A program made the position numbers and the translations under genes. A DNA stretch of 64,000 nt from assembly GCF_006965545.2 (NCBI RefSeq), contig NZ_CP041372.2, forward strand, positions 1,054,001-1,118,000, given 5' to 3'. This document shows positions 9,059 to 17,788 of this stretch, piece by piece; the stretch's first letter is position 1, and every line of letters starts with the position of its first letter. The notes beneath the pieces are model-generated. The model was not told where the DNA came from, did not search any database, and saw nothing but the letters and a program-made list of their open reading frames with translations. The DNA is from Paenalkalicoccus suaedae (GTDB lineage Bacteria; Bacillota; Bacilli; Bacillales; Salisediminibacteriaceae).

Positions 9059-9688
9059 TCACCCTTTAAATAACCGAACAGCCTTTTCAATCGAACTCGC
9101 TCTAGCTATCGCAGAGATAATAGAGACGCCGTCTGCGCCAGCTTTCTTTATTTCCTTCACATGACTCGTTGTTATACCGCCAATCGCAACAATTGGTAAA
9201 TCAACACCCTGATCACGCATCAATCGAATTCGCTCAGGACCAACCGCTGATTTGGCATCCGCTTTTGACCGCGTAGCATACATAGGTCCAACGCCAATGT
9301 AATCTGCCCCATCACGAATAGCTTGCTCTGCCTCTTCGACTGTATATGCAGAGATCCCAAACAGCATAGAAGAAGGAAGGCGCCCTTTAATCTTACTGGC
9401 ATCACCATCGTCTTGTCCGATGTGCAGACCATCAGCCTCTACTTCCAAAGCGAGCTCCACGTCGTCATTCACAACAAATGGAACGTGATACGAGCTACAC
9501 AGTTGCTTCAAACGCCTCGCTAAAGCATAGCGCTCTTCCTTATCCTGAATACTTCCTTCACCCTTTTCTCTGAGCTGAAACATTGTAATACCAGCCTCTA
9601 AAGCTTCTGTTAGTATCTCATCTAGTGGTCTCACCACATCCTGCGTTCCACAAATAAAGTATACGGAGAGAGCTTCTTTTACGTTCAA
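9059..9688 (-). CDS. thiE: thiamine-phosphate synthase
   Basis: ThiE joins HMP pyrophosphate to thiazole phosphate to give thiamine monophosphate. The 209-residue protein shows the family signatures in order: MFQLREK near residue 36, VPFVVNDDVELAL near 70, GLHIGQDD near 87, YIGVGPMYATRSK near 135 and VAIGGIT near 170, all on a TIM-barrel frame. It is the last gene of thiM-thiD-thiE. Its ATG overlaps the thiD stop by four bases, so translation is probably coupled. The operon is expected to be shut off by thiamine pyrophosphate through the riboswitch upstream of thiM. Confidence 0.96.
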   Translation of the reverse strand: MNVKEALSVYFICGTQDVVRPLDEILTEALEAGITMFQLREKGEGSIQDKEERYALARRLKQLCSSYHVPFVVNDDVELALEVEADGLHIGQDDGDASKIKGRLPSSMLFGISAYTVEEAEQAIRDGADYIGVGPMYATRSKADAKSAVGPERIRLMRDQGVDLPIVAIGGITTSHVKEIKKAGADGVSIISAIARASSIEKAVRLFKG

Positions 9689-10515
9689 GTTAATACCTCC
9701 ATATTTACATCTGAAATAGAAGACTCACGGTGGGCACTGTGGTGCACTGGTCCGGCGCCTTCTCCAACAGGCTTTGCCTGCTCAATTGCGACATGTAAAA
9801 ACTCTTTCGCTTTAAAGATAGCACTCTCCAGTTTTACCCCTTGGGCAATAAAGGCTGTAATCGCGGCAGCATACGTACAGCCTGTGCCGTGAGTGTGCGT
9901 CGTGTCAATGCGCGGAGAGGTATACAAGACACTTGTTTGACCGGTGAAAAGCACGTCAGTCATAAACTCTGCACGTGCCTCATGACCGCCTTTAAGTAAA
10001 ACTGGAACACCACCACAAGCGTGATAAAGTGCCTTCGCCATATCTTCAAGCTTATCAAAATCCTCGCGCTTTTTACTCAAGATGGCTTCTGCCTCAGGAA
10101 TATTGGGCGTCACGAGAATTGCTAATGGGAAGAGCTTTTTAATTAACGTATCCTGCGCGTCCTCTTTTAAGAGCGGAGACCCTGTTGTAGTCACCATCAC
10201 GGGATCGACGATCAGATTCGTTACTTGATGCCTACTCACCAAATCTGCAATAGCCTCAATTCGCTCTTTGTCATACAGCATACCAGTCTTCACAGCGTCT
10301 GCACCGATATCAGTAATCACTGCTTTAAACTGCTCCTCAATCGTAAGCACGGGGATGGGATGGACATCGGTTACCCCTAACGTGTTTTGCGCTGTGATAG
10401 CTGTAATTACGGATGTACCAAAAACGCCAAGCTCCTGGAATGTTTTGAGGTCTGCCTGAATTCCTGCGCCGCCGCCACTATCAGAGCCTGCAATCGTCAT
10501 CGCTTTTATCGTCAT
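9685..10515 (-). CDS. thiD: hydroxymethylpyrimidine/phosphomethylpyrimidine kinase
   Basis: This 276-residue ribokinase-fold enzyme phosphorylates HMP and HMP phosphate to the pyrophosphate used by Thi[20 protein letters not shown] at residues 8-26 is the substrate-binding signature of Thi[12 protein letters not shown] near residue 210 carries the anion hole and catalytic region of the PfkB-type fold. It overlaps thiM and thiE by four bases each, so the three genes form a tightly coupled salvage operon. A vitamin-B6 kinase activity is known for some paralogues, but the thi context makes the thiamine role the likely one. Confidence 0.95.
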   Translation of the reverse strand: MTIKAMTIAGSDSGGGAGIQADLKTFQELGVFGTSVITAITAQNTLGVTDVHPIPVLTIEEQFKAVITDIGADAVKTGMLYDKERIEAIADLVSRHQVTNLIVDPVMVTTTGSPLLKEDAQDTLIKKLFPLAILVTPNIPEAEAILSKKREDFDKLEDMAKALYHACGGVPVLLKGGHEARAEFMTDVLFTGQTSVLYTSPRIDTTHTHGTGCTYAAAITAFIAQGVKLESAIFKAKEFLHVAIEQAKPVGEGAGPVHHSAHRESSISDVNMEVLT

Positions 10516-11321
10516 GACGTCACCTCTTCGACTTTACTTCGATCATTCACATCTTCTTCCGTTATTTCGTACAACGCGTTCAGAAAATACTGCTGAAAGC
10601 TTCCAGGAGCTTTAACGGGAGTTTCTTTATAAGCAATTTCTGCCGCAACCCCATAAGTGGCTAGCGCAGCGACTATCGAGTCGAGAGAGACATCGTTACT
10701 AGCAATAAAAGCAGCGACTAAGGAGGACAGTAGACAGCCTGCACCTGTTATCGTTGTTTGCAAAGGGTGACCGTTAGAGACTGTTAAGACTCGGCTTCCA
10801 TCTGTGACGATATCAACCTCGCCAGTCATAGCCACAATCGTGTTGTATTCCTTTGCTACTTTGATAGCTACCTCTTGTGCATTTTCAAGCGCTGTATCAG
10901 AATCGACTCCCTTTGTCGTAACGGAATCGTCTATTAAACTCGCAATTTCTGAGGCATTACCACGAACAACCTGGATAGACAGCTCTGTAAGTAGTTTTTT
11001 AGCCGTGTTTGTTCGATATGGGGTCGCGCCGGATCCAACTGGATCAAATACGATTGGCGTTTTTCCTTGGTTTGCAGCCTCTCCTGCGATAAACATTGCT
11101 TCTACAGTTGGCGCAGTTAGTGTTCCGATATTAATCATTAGACCTTGTGCGATGCTTGCCATATCCGCTACTTCTTCTTTGGCATAAGCCATAACAGGAC
11201 TAGCTCCAATAGCATACATGCCATTAGCTGTGAAATTAGTTACCACCACATTCGTGATATTGTGGATCAAGGGTTTTGTTGCGCGAAGCGAAGTAAGTGC
11301 TGTGCCTAGTGTTGATTGCAT
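10512..11321 (-). CDS. thiM: hydroxyethylthiazole kinase
   Basis: ThiM phosphorylates the thiazole alcohol salvaged from the environment. The 269-residue product has the family motifs HNITNVVVTNF near residue 23, INIGTLT near 60, DPVGSGATPYRT near 90 and TGAGCLLSS near 190. ATG 11321 is used because AAAGGAGGA lies just upstream; the in-frame extension to 11348 would run through the ribosome binding site and into the riboswitch terminator. It is the first gene of the thiMDE salvage operon. No de novo thiC or thiG genes are in the window. Confidence 0.95.
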   Translation of the reverse strand: MQSTLGTALTSLRATKPLIHNITNVVVTNFTANGMYAIGASPVMAYAKEEVADMASIAQGLMINIGTLTAPTVEAMFIAGEAANQGKTPIVFDPVGSGATPYRTNTAKKLLTELSIQVVRGNASEIASLIDDSVTTKGVDSDTALENAQEVAIKVAKEYNTIVAMTGEVDIVTDGSRVLTVSNGHPLQTTITGAGCLLSSLVAAFIASNDVSLDSIVAALATYGVAAEIAYKETPVKAPGSFQQYFLNALYEITEEDVNDRSKVEEVTS

Positions 11322-11345
11322 GAAACAGTCCTCCTTTTTTTCGCA

Positions 11346-11376
11346 CAAAAAAAGCTATTCCACGAAGGAAATAGCT
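11346..11376 (-). terminator. Riboswitch expression-platform terminator
   Basis: On the minus strand AGCTATTTCC pairs with GGAATAGCT around a CTTCGT loop and is followed by a run of seven T residues. It lies between the TPP aptamer and the thiM ribosome binding site, so it is the likely off-state terminator. Confidence 0.88.
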
Positions 11377-11397
11377 CACTGTGTATACAAAAACAGT

Positions 11398-11480
11398 AGC
11401 CACTTTCCTACGCTGGTGTTAACCAGATCAGGTTCAAAGGGATTAGGAAACCTATCTCAGCCCGAGGGCACCCCTAGTGG
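11398..11480 (-). ncRNA. TPP riboswitch (THI element)
   Basis: On the minus strand the aptamer reads in order AGGGGTGCCC, GGGCTGAGAT, CCCTTTGAACCTGATCTGG, TTAACACCAGCG and TAGGAAAGTGG. These are the conserved thi-box segments that bind the pyrimidine and pyrophosphate of thiamine pyrophosphate. It precedes thiM and is followed by a terminator hairpin, so control should be premature termination when TPP is abundant. Confidence 0.97.
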
Positions 11481-11563
11481 ATTACTTACTTTTTTTATGC
11501 GTTTAATTTATACTAACATAAGTGAAACTAGCTGACAAAAGATTCAAAAAGGAGCAACAGGAG

Positions 11564-12664
11564 ATGAGCTTACAGGAGCAAGCAGCATCATTTATTTCGA
11601 CCTGCTATCAGGAATTAGGAATAGATGCGACGACACTGGGTGACCGTTTACAGCAAGTGAAAGTAGAGATAGAAGAGACCGGAACGTATACACATACGTA
11701 TGAAGAGCTCGTTCATGGTGCCAAAATGGCATGGCGTAACTCCAATAAATGTATTGGCAGACTTTTTTGGGAGACGATGAACGTATTTGATGCTCGCGAA
11801 GTTAAAGAGGAATCAGAGGTTTTTAATACCTTGAAGAATCATATGACCTTTGCAACAAATGAGGGGCGAATCCGTCCGACAATTACGGTGTTTGCTCCAG
11901 AAAAGGATGGGAAAGCACCGGTTCGAGTCATAAACCATCAGCTTGCGCGCTATGCAGGATACGAGCATCCTGACGGAACCGTAATCGGAGATCCAGACTC
12001 GATTGCGTTTACAAAGCTATGTCAGGACTTAGGTTGGCAGGGAAAAGGATCTGCTTTTGATCTTTTACCAATCGTGATTAAGCTTGATTCTACATTAGTA
12101 TTGCAAGAGTTTGAGTCTGACATCGTTCTAGAGGTCCCATTTGAGCATCCGGAAGAGCCATCATTTAAAGAGCTTGACTTAAAATGGTACGCTGTTCCTG
12201 CAATTTCTGACATGCAACTAGAAATTGGCGGAATCACCTATCCAACCGCGCCATTTAACGGGTGGTACATGGGTACAGAAATTGGGGCACGCAACTTAGC
12301 GGACAGCTTCCGCTACGATAAATTGAAAGAAGTTGCTGAGGTATTTCATTTAGACACGAGTAAAACATCCGCTCTCTGGAAAGACCGTGCACTTGTCGAG
12401 CTAAACCGAGCAGTCTTACATTCCTTCCAAGAAAATCGGGTGAGTATCGTCGATCATCATACAGCCGCTGAGCAATTCCGTAAGTTCCAGCAACGAGAGG
12501 AACGCGCTGAGAGAGAGGTAACAGGGGACTGGACGTGGTTAATTCCACCTGTATCACCTGCGGCAACACACATTTTCCACCAAGGCTTTAAAAACGAGGA
12601 GAAGTCGCCGAACTTCTTCTATCAAGACAAGCTATATGATGAGTCAGGGAAGATGAAAGAGTAG
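11564..12664 (+). CDS. nos: bacterial nitric oxide synthase, oxygenase domain only
   Basis: The enzyme oxidises L-arginine to citrulline and nitric oxide. The 366-residue protein consists of the oxygenase domain alone, as in Bacillus subtilis Nos, and must use separate reductases. The heme-thiolate motif MAWRNSNKCIGRLFW places the axial Cys at residue 63. GWYMGTEIGARNL near residue 232 carries the Glu that binds the arginine guanidinium, and TWLIPPVSPAATHIFHQ near residue 327 lies at the pterin and heme edge. ATG 11564 follows AAAAAGGAG with good spacing; the in-frame GTG at 11522 lacks such a site. It diverges from thiMDE. Known roles in bacilli include protection from oxidative stress and antibiotics. 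Confidence 0.96.
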   Translation: MSLQEQAASFISTCYQELGIDATTLGDRLQQVKVEIEETGTYTHTYEELVHGAKMAWRNSNKCIGRLFWETMNVFDAREVKEESEVFNTLKNHMTFATNEGRIRPTITVFAPEKDGKAPVRVINHQLARYAGYEHPDGTVIGDPDSIAFTKLCQDLGWQGKGSAFDLLPIVIKLDSTLVLQEFESDIVLEVPFEHPEEPSFKELDLKWYAVPAISDMQLEIGGITYPTAPFNGWYMGTEIGARNLADSFRYDKLKEVAEVFHLDTSKTSALWKDRALVELNRAVLHSFQENRVSIVDHHTAAEQFRKFQQREERAEREVTGDWTWLIPPVSPAATHIFHQGFKNEEKSPNFFYQDKLYDESGKMKE

Positions 12665-12714
12665 GAGATGGCTACCTTGTGCGTCAAAAGGTAATATTTC
12701 ATCAAACCCCCACC

Positions 12715-12760
12715 AAAAAAGCAGGTAAACGAGCTACTAGCCTCGTCCACCTGCTTTTTT
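12715..12760. terminator. Bidirectional terminator between nos and the recQ transcription unit
   Basis: GCAGGT...ACGAG pairs with CTCGT...ACCTGC, preceded by AAAAAA and followed by TTTTTT. It can serve nos on the plus strand and the small membrane-protein gene on the minus strand. Confidence 0.85.
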
Positions 12761-12764
12761 ACAT

Positions 12765-12941
12765 TCATCTCCAGCTAATACGCAAAAGAGAGACTAACAT
12801 CCCTACTCCAATAACGCTGCATAGTAAGCTCCCAATATAAGCGAGTCCCCACATGAATGGAGAATTACTCCAATTATTCACAATGACCAAAAGTAACACA
12901 CCAGCAAGTACACATGCTACTCCTGCTTGAAACCTATCCAC
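12765..12941 (-). CDS. small two-helix membrane protein
   Basis: This 58-residue frame encodes two hydrophobic segments (about residues 8-24 and 33-52) with a short linker containing NNWSNSP and a basic C terminus. It lies about 75 bases downstream of recQ on the same strand and could be cotranscribed with it. GTG 12941 is placed six bases after GAGGTGG; an in-frame GTG at 12950 overlaps that site. The family is not recognised and no function is proposed. The good ribosome binding site and the terminator after it support a real gene. Confidence 0.6.
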   Translation of the reverse strand: MDRFQAGVACVLAGVLLLVIVNNWSNSPFMWGLAYIGSLLCSVIGVGMLVSLLRISWR

Positions 12942-13016
12942 TCTAACCACCTCATTTAAGGTAATTATACCATATTTACCCTAAGTGAGTGGAGTTACTT
13001 CAATATCTCACCAACC

Positions 13017-15119
13017 TCACACATACCCATTGGCAACGAGTTTAATCGTAAAGTAATCCACCTCTTCAGGGAGAGCCTCCTTTACAGGCTTCATCCCCTC
13101 TTCAAGACCTACATCATTAATAGCTCGTTTAATTAAATCTACATGCTTAGCCTCAAATAGAGGAGAGAGCTCAATAGAGACACCATCTTCATATGCCTCT
13201 AAAAGATGACTTTTCACAGTTACCTCTTTAATATCCCGAAGCTTCATAATCTCTTCGACTGGTGTGCCATCTACATATAATTCCGCTGTTACCATATAGC
13301 TCTTCTGCTTTTTATCATTTGATAAAATTTCTTGTTGAGGCTTTGCCATCTCGTTTTCCTCTACATATACAAGGATCGCATCTAGGAATGGCTGTCCGTA
13401 AGTCTCTATCTTCATTTGTCCGACACCCTTGACTTGGAGCATCGCATGTTCATCGGTCGGGAGCTGCCTGCATAGCTCATGAAGCGTCTGATCAGAGAAG
13501 ACCATGTATGGTGCAACAGCGTGCTCACGCGCGAGTTCGGTTCGCACTCCACGGAGTGTCTCAAATAACGGATGATCCTGGGTGACACGTACCTGATGCT
13601 TCTCCTCCTTCTTCGCAACCGACTCCTGTCCCTTTAGCACAGGCACTGCTAAATCAGTCAGTTGCAGCACTGGATAGTTGCCGCCAGTTAAAGCTAAATA
13701 GTCAGATGCAGCAAGAAAGTCAATCAACTGAGCAACCTCTTTTTGAGAGCGATTCTTCATCAGTCCGAAGGTTGGAAGTGTATCAAGCTTTAAATCCTTC
13801 ACCTTCTTATTATTAGATCCAGTCAATACTTGAGCGACCATCGTCTTCCCGAATCGTTCACCCATCCGTCTTACACAAGAGAAAATCATCTGTGCTTCTC
13901 GCGTTATATCCACAGAGGTTCGATCATCGACGCATTCCGAGCACCTACCACAAGGTTCTGCCGGCGATTCTCCGAAATATTGAAGAATATAGTTTTGTAG
14001 ACAATCCTCTGTGTGTGCAAAGCTCGTCATAGCCTGGAGCTTCCGATATTCCTGCTCCTTGCGTCGCTCGTCCATCATTGATTGATCAATTAAAAACTGC
14101 TGGATTCGAATGTCTTGAGGCGAAAATAAGAGCATACACTCACTAGGAGCGCCGTCTCTTCCTGCACGTCCAGCCTCTTGATAAAAGCTCTCCATATTGC
14201 GTGGCATTTGCCTATGAAAGACAAAGCGAACGTTCGATTTATTAATCCCCATACCAAAGGCGTTTGTAGCAACCATCACTTTGGTCACATCATAGACGAA
14301 CAACTCTTGCATCTTTTGCCGATCCTCTTGAGACATCCCTCCATGATACTTACCTACAGAAACATTAGCCTTCTTTAAATAATCATGAATGCGTTCCACT
14401 TCTTTTCTAGTCGCACAATAAATAATCCCGGACTCTCCAGACTGAGTAATGTAGCTCTTCATGTATTCGTCACGGTCTACCCCTTTAACCACATGAAACG
14501 CCAAATTTTCACGGCTGAAGCCGGTCTGAACGACGTGGTCTGGATCGATTGATAACGCTCGGCACACGTCCTGCGTCACCTCAGGGGTTGCGGTTGCAGT
14601 GAGGGCTAATACTGGCGGTACTTTTGGTAGCGTATTTAAAAGCTCAGGAATACGTAAGTAGCTTGGTCTAAAATCGTGTCCCCACTGAGACAGACAGTGA
14701 GCCTCATCAACCGCTACTAAGGAGATTGGTAGCTTTTGTAGCATACGCATGAATGAGGGTGATTCAAGGCGCTCTGGAGCAATATAAATAAGCTTTTGTA
14801 GACCTAAATTAACCTCATCTAATCTAGCAGAGACTTCGCTAGCTGATAAGCTTGAGTTTATAAATGTCGCGTCAATGCCTGCTTCGGCAAGTTCATCGAC
14901 CTGATCCTTCATAAGGGAAATAAGTGGGGAGATAACGAGCGTAATACCTGGTAAAAGTAACGAAGGAATCTGATAGCAAATCGACTTTCCTCCACCCGTG
15001 GGCATAATCCCCATCGTAGGGTGTCCTTTAAAAACAAACTCTAAAATACGATGCTGTCCAGGTCGGAAAGCATCGTATCCATAATGCTGTTGAAGCTTTA
15101 ACTGTGCTTGATCTAACAT
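13017..15119 (-). CDS. recQ: ATP-dependent DNA helicase RecQ
   Basis: A 3'-5' superfamily 2 helicase for recombination and fork repair. Walker A MPTGGGKSICYQ lies at residues 39-50 and the DEAH box AVDEAHCLSQWGHDFRPSY at 136-154. Motif VI QEAGRAGRDG is near residue 310. The RecQ zinc domain follows with four Cys in CLQN...CGRCSEC near 375-395, and an HRDC domain spans about 515-590. The last 100 residues form a helix-turn-helix-like domain (ELYVDGTPVEEIMKLRDI), as in the longer Bacillus RecQ-type proteins. The length of 700 residues is greater than E. coli RecQ because of this extension. Confidence 0.95.
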   Translation of the reverse strand: MLDQAQLKLQQHYGYDAFRPGQHRILEFVFKGHPTMGIMPTGGGKSICYQIPSLLLPGITLVISPLISLMKDQVDELAEAGIDATFINSSLSASEVSARLDEVNLGLQKLIYIAPERLESPSFMRMLQKLPISLVAVDEAHCLSQWGHDFRPSYLRIPELLNTLPKVPPVLALTATATPEVTQDVCRALSIDPDHVVQTGFSRENLAFHVVKGVDRDEYMKSYITQSGESGIIYCATRKEVERIHDYLKKANVSVGKYHGGMSQEDRQKMQELFVYDVTKVMVATNAFGMGINKSNVRFVFHRQMPRNMESFYQEAGRAGRDGAPSECMLLFSPQDIRIQQFLIDQSMMDERRKEQEYRKLQAMTSFAHTEDCLQNYILQYFGESPAEPCGRCSECVDDRTSVDITREAQMIFSCVRRMGERFGKTMVAQVLTGSNNKKVKDLKLDTLPTFGLMKNRSQKEVAQLIDFLAASDYLALTGGNYPVLQLTDLAVPVLKGQESVAKKEEKHQVRVTQDHPLFETLRGVRTELAREHAVAPYMVFSDQTLHELCRQLPTDEHAMLQVKGVGQMKIETYGQPFLDAILVYVEENEMAKPQQEILSNDKKQKSYMVTAELYVDGTPVEEIMKLRDIKEVTVKSHLLEAYEDGVSIELSPLFEAKHVDLIKRAINDVGLEEGMKPVKEALPEEVDYFTIKLVANGYV

Positions 15120-15400
15120 GCTATATCCCCCTAAAACCTAGTCTCTTTAGTTTACAAGAGTTAGAGGAAAGAGACAATCAGAGATACTAGTTTGCTTGCT
15201 CTATACTGATCAATTGCGTATCCTACCTGATTTTTGTCCAAAGATATAGTGATCGACTCTGAGGTTAATTTAGAAAATAGGAGGTAAAGATTTAGCGACT
15301 AAGAAAGAAGTGTTTTGGGAATACGTTGTAGTAGACGTTAGGAAGGTAAGGATGATATGCTTACTTTAATATAGTTAATATACTATTTGGAGGTTATGAG
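15120..15400. other. intergenic region upstream of the mhq-like operon, with inverted repeat
   Basis: The region between the divergent recQ and dioxygenase genes has no gene. At 15371-15386 there is a short inverted repeat, ATAGT then six bases then ACTAT, just before the AGGAGG-like site TTTGGAGGT. Its position next to the start suits a repressor operator. It does not match the ATCTCGAATTCGAGAT box known for MhqR, so the regulator is unknown. Confidence 0.4.
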
Positions 15401-16342
15401 ATGACAGCACCTACAATTGCAGGTATTCATCATATTACAGCGATCGTTGGCAATCCGCAGAGAAATATGGATTTTTACGCTGACGTACTAGGATTAAAAT
15501 TTGTTAAAAAGACAGTAAATTTTGATGATCCTGCTACGTACCATTTTTATTTTGGGAATGAGCAAGGATCACCTGGAACGATTATTACATTTTTCCCTTG
15601 GGATGGTGCTAGGAAGGGCAAAATTGGCACTGGTCAGGTTGGAACGACGACATTTGTCGTGCCTGATGGAGCATTATCCTTCTGGGAGGAGCGACTTCGG
15701 GATAAAGGTGTGAAGGCAGAGCTTGCAACTCGTTTTAATGAAGAGTACCTCCAATTCCTAGATCCAGACGGATTGCAGCTTGAAATAGTCGCGAGAGGCA
15801 AGGGACCAAATAGCGAATGGGAATTCGATACGATCACAACAAACGAAGCTATTAAAGGCTTTGGTGGAACAGTTCTCTATTCCTCAGACCCGGAAGCGAC
15901 CTCAAAGCTTTTAGTGGAGCACTTCCGCATGACGCATGTTGCAACTGCGGGCGACTTTATCCGCTTCGAGGCTCCTGGTGATTTAGGGAACATAATTGAT
16001 ATTGATACATCTAAGACAGAGCCAGGCTCTATGGGTGTTGGAACGGTTCACCACATTGCTTTTAGAGCAAACGATGACGAGCACCAGCAGGATATTATGT
16101 CTTACTTGCATAGCAAGGATATCCGCACAACAGAAGTAAAGGACCGCCAATATTTTAACGCGATTTACTTTAGAGAGCCTGGCTCCATTTTGTATGAAGT
16201 TGCAACCGATCCACCAGGATTTTTATGGGACGAGGATCAAGAAGAGCTAGGTAAAGACCTGAAATTGCCACCATGGCTTGAAGAGCAACGCGAAAAGATC
16301 GAATCAATTATTGCACCTATAACGATTCCAGAGAAAAAATAA
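15401..16342 (+). CDS. ring-cleaving dioxygenase, VOC family (MhqE/MhqO-like)
   Basis: The 313-residue protein has two vicinal-oxygen-chelate modules. The metal ligands expected in this family are seen as GIHHITA at residues 8-14, VHHIAFRAND near 218 and ILYEVATD near 265. It resembles the MhqA/MhqE/MhqO hydroquinone dioxygenases of Bacillus subtilis, which help remove quinones and other thiol-reactive electrophiles. It is followed 13 bases later by an MhqD-like hydrolase, the same order as in mhqED, so the assignment is supported by context. The precise aromatic substrate cannot be told from sequence. Confidence 0.88.
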   Translation: MTAPTIAGIHHITAIVGNPQRNMDFYADVLGLKFVKKTVNFDDPATYHFYFGNEQGSPGTIITFFPWDGARKGKIGTGQVGTTTFVVPDGALSFWEERLRDKGVKAELATRFNEEYLQFLDPDGLQLEIVARGKGPNSEWEFDTITTNEAIKGFGGTVLYSSDPEATSKLLVEHFRMTHVATAGDFIRFEAPGDLGNIIDIDTSKTEPGSMGVGTVHHIAFRANDDEHQQDIMSYLHSKDIRTTEVKDRQYFNAIYFREPGSILYEVATDPPGFLWDEDQEELGKDLKLPPWLEEQREKIESIIAPITIPEKK

Positions 16343-16355
16343 GGAGGAACAAACA

Positions 16356-16961
16356 ATGAAGCATATTTTTAAAAAAGGAACGAGTGACCATACACTACTA
16401 TTACTTCACGGAACTGGTGGGAATGAAGAGGATCTTTTGCCAATCGCACAAATGATTGACCCAGATGCGAACGTTATTGGAGTCCGCGGGAACGTAGACG
16501 AAAACGGCATGAACCGCTTTTTTAGACGTTTAGCAGAAGGCGTATTTGATGAAGAGGACCTTATTTTCCGCACAAAAGAACTCCACGAGTTTATTGATGA
16601 AGCAGCGAGCGAGCACGGATTCGATCGCTCGAACATGACAGCCATCGGATATTCAAATGGAGCTAATATTGCAGGCAGTCTGCTATACCATTACGAGCGT
16701 CCATTCAAACATGCGATCCTATTGCACCCAATGGTACCAAGACGAGGTCTTGATCTACCTGATATGTCCGGACTACCTGTGTTTATCGGAGCAGGTAGCA
16801 ATGATCCAATCTGTCCACCTGAGGAAACAAAAGAGCTACATGAGCACTTAAAGGGGGCTGGCGCACCCGTTGAACTATATTGGGCTAATATGGGTCACCA
16901 GCTAACTCGTGATGAAATTGACGAAGCACGTCGTTTTTACGATGCTAATAAGGATAAGTAA
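16356..16961 (+). CDS. MhqD-like carboxylesterase, alpha/beta hydrolase
   Basis: A compact 201-residue hydrolase. The oxyanion segment LLLLHGTGGNEEDL is at residues 14-27, the nucleophile elbow GYSNG places Ser at 100, and the Asp (GSNDPICP) and His (MGHQLT) complete the triad. This is the phospholipase/carboxylesterase-type family that includes MhqD. Its place between the dioxygenase and the flavin reductase suggests hydrolysis of a ring-cleavage product or a quinone adduct. AGGAGG precedes the ATG. The next gene begins at the base after its stop codon. Confidence 0.88.
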   Translation: MKHIFKKGTSDHTLLLLHGTGGNEEDLLPIAQMIDPDANVIGVRGNVDENGMNRFFRRLAEGVFDEEDLIFRTKELHEFIDEAASEHGFDRSNMTAIGYSNGANIAGSLLYHYERPFKHAILLHPMVPRRGLDLPDMSGLPVFIGAGSNDPICPPEETKELHEHLKGAGAPVELYWANMGHQLTRDEIDEARRFYDANKDK

Positions 16962-17570
16962 ATGACAGTCATTGAGTCAAAATCATTAACGAAACGTGAT
17001 CATTACAAGCTGATGACATCCATTATTACTCCTAGACCAATTGCATTTGTATCATCGTTATCCGAAGAAGGAGTGCTAAACGTAGCACCGTTCAGCTACT
17101 TTTCGATTATTTCGGCAGATCCACCGCTCGTGTCAGTCTCTATTGGGAGAAAGGGAACAGAGCAAAAGGATACAGCTCGAAATATCGTAGGAAAAAAGCA
17201 ATTCGTCGTGCATGTAACTACGGAAGAAAACGTGGAGAAGGCTAATGAAAGTGCGGCAAACTTAGCTCCTGATGAGAGTGAGGCTGAACGAGCGGAGCTT
17301 GAACCTGTTTTAAGTCACTTTATCGATGTACCTGGTATTCGTGAAAGCCCTGTGAGAATGGAATGTGAGCTATACGCTCATCACGTGATCGAAGGGGAAG
17401 ACGCGACTACAGATTTAATCATTGGCAAAATTGTTGCCTACCATGTGGAAGAGAAGTTGCTGATTGACAATAACGTTGTCGACACAGGAAACTTAAAACC
17501 AGTCTCTCGACTAGGAGGAACGTCATACGCAAAGCTTGGTAAGCAGTTCTCCCTGGAAAGGCCGAAATAA
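16962..17570 (+). CDS. flavin reductase-like FMN-binding protein
   Basis: The 202-residue protein begins with TPRPIAFVSSLSEEGVLNVA, the flavin-binding opening of the flavin reductase-like split-barrel family, and has VSVSIGRKGTEQKDTARNI in the FMN phosphate region. The ATG follows the stop codon of the esterase without a gap, so translation is probably coupled. Many members supply reduced flavin or reduce quinones, which fits a quinone-detoxification operon. Bacillus subtilis mhqED lacks such a third gene, so this operon is an extended version. A strong terminator lies 85 bases downstream. Confidence 0.88.
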   Translation: MTVIESKSLTKRDHYKLMTSIITPRPIAFVSSLSEEGVLNVAPFSYFSIISADPPLVSVSIGRKGTEQKDTARNIVGKKQFVVHVTTEENVEKANESAANLAPDESEAERAELEPVLSHFIDVPGIRESPVRMECELYAHHVIEGEDATTDLIIGKIVAYHVEEKLLIDNNVVDTGNLKPVSRLGGTSYAKLGKQFSLERPK

Positions 17571-17654
17571 ATACGCATTTAGCACTTACAATGGTAAGTT
17601 GAATTGGATGATACATGTTGATAGGTAAGGGAACATCGAGTTTAGTAGTTCCTC

Positions 17655-17707
17655 AAAAGTGGCTATTTAGTAAAGGATTATCCTTTATTTAAATAGCCAC
17701 TTTTTTT
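17655..17707 (+). terminator. Terminator of the mhq-like operon
   Basis: AAAGTGGCTATTTA pairs with TAAATAGCCACTTT, with further pairing in the loop (TAAAGGAT with ATCCTTTA), and a run of seven T residues follows. This is among the strongest terminators in the window. Confidence 0.93.
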
Positions 17708-17788
17708 ACAGGTTAACATAAAAGTCCTAGGTTGTGATTGATAAATTAGGGAATAGGTACTTAGGTGAACAATAGAGGCGGTGACAGC

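Noticed and set aside
9323-11535. Plus-strand frames opposite thiE, thiD and thiM
   Set aside because: Shadows of the minus-strand thi genes with no ribosome binding sites.
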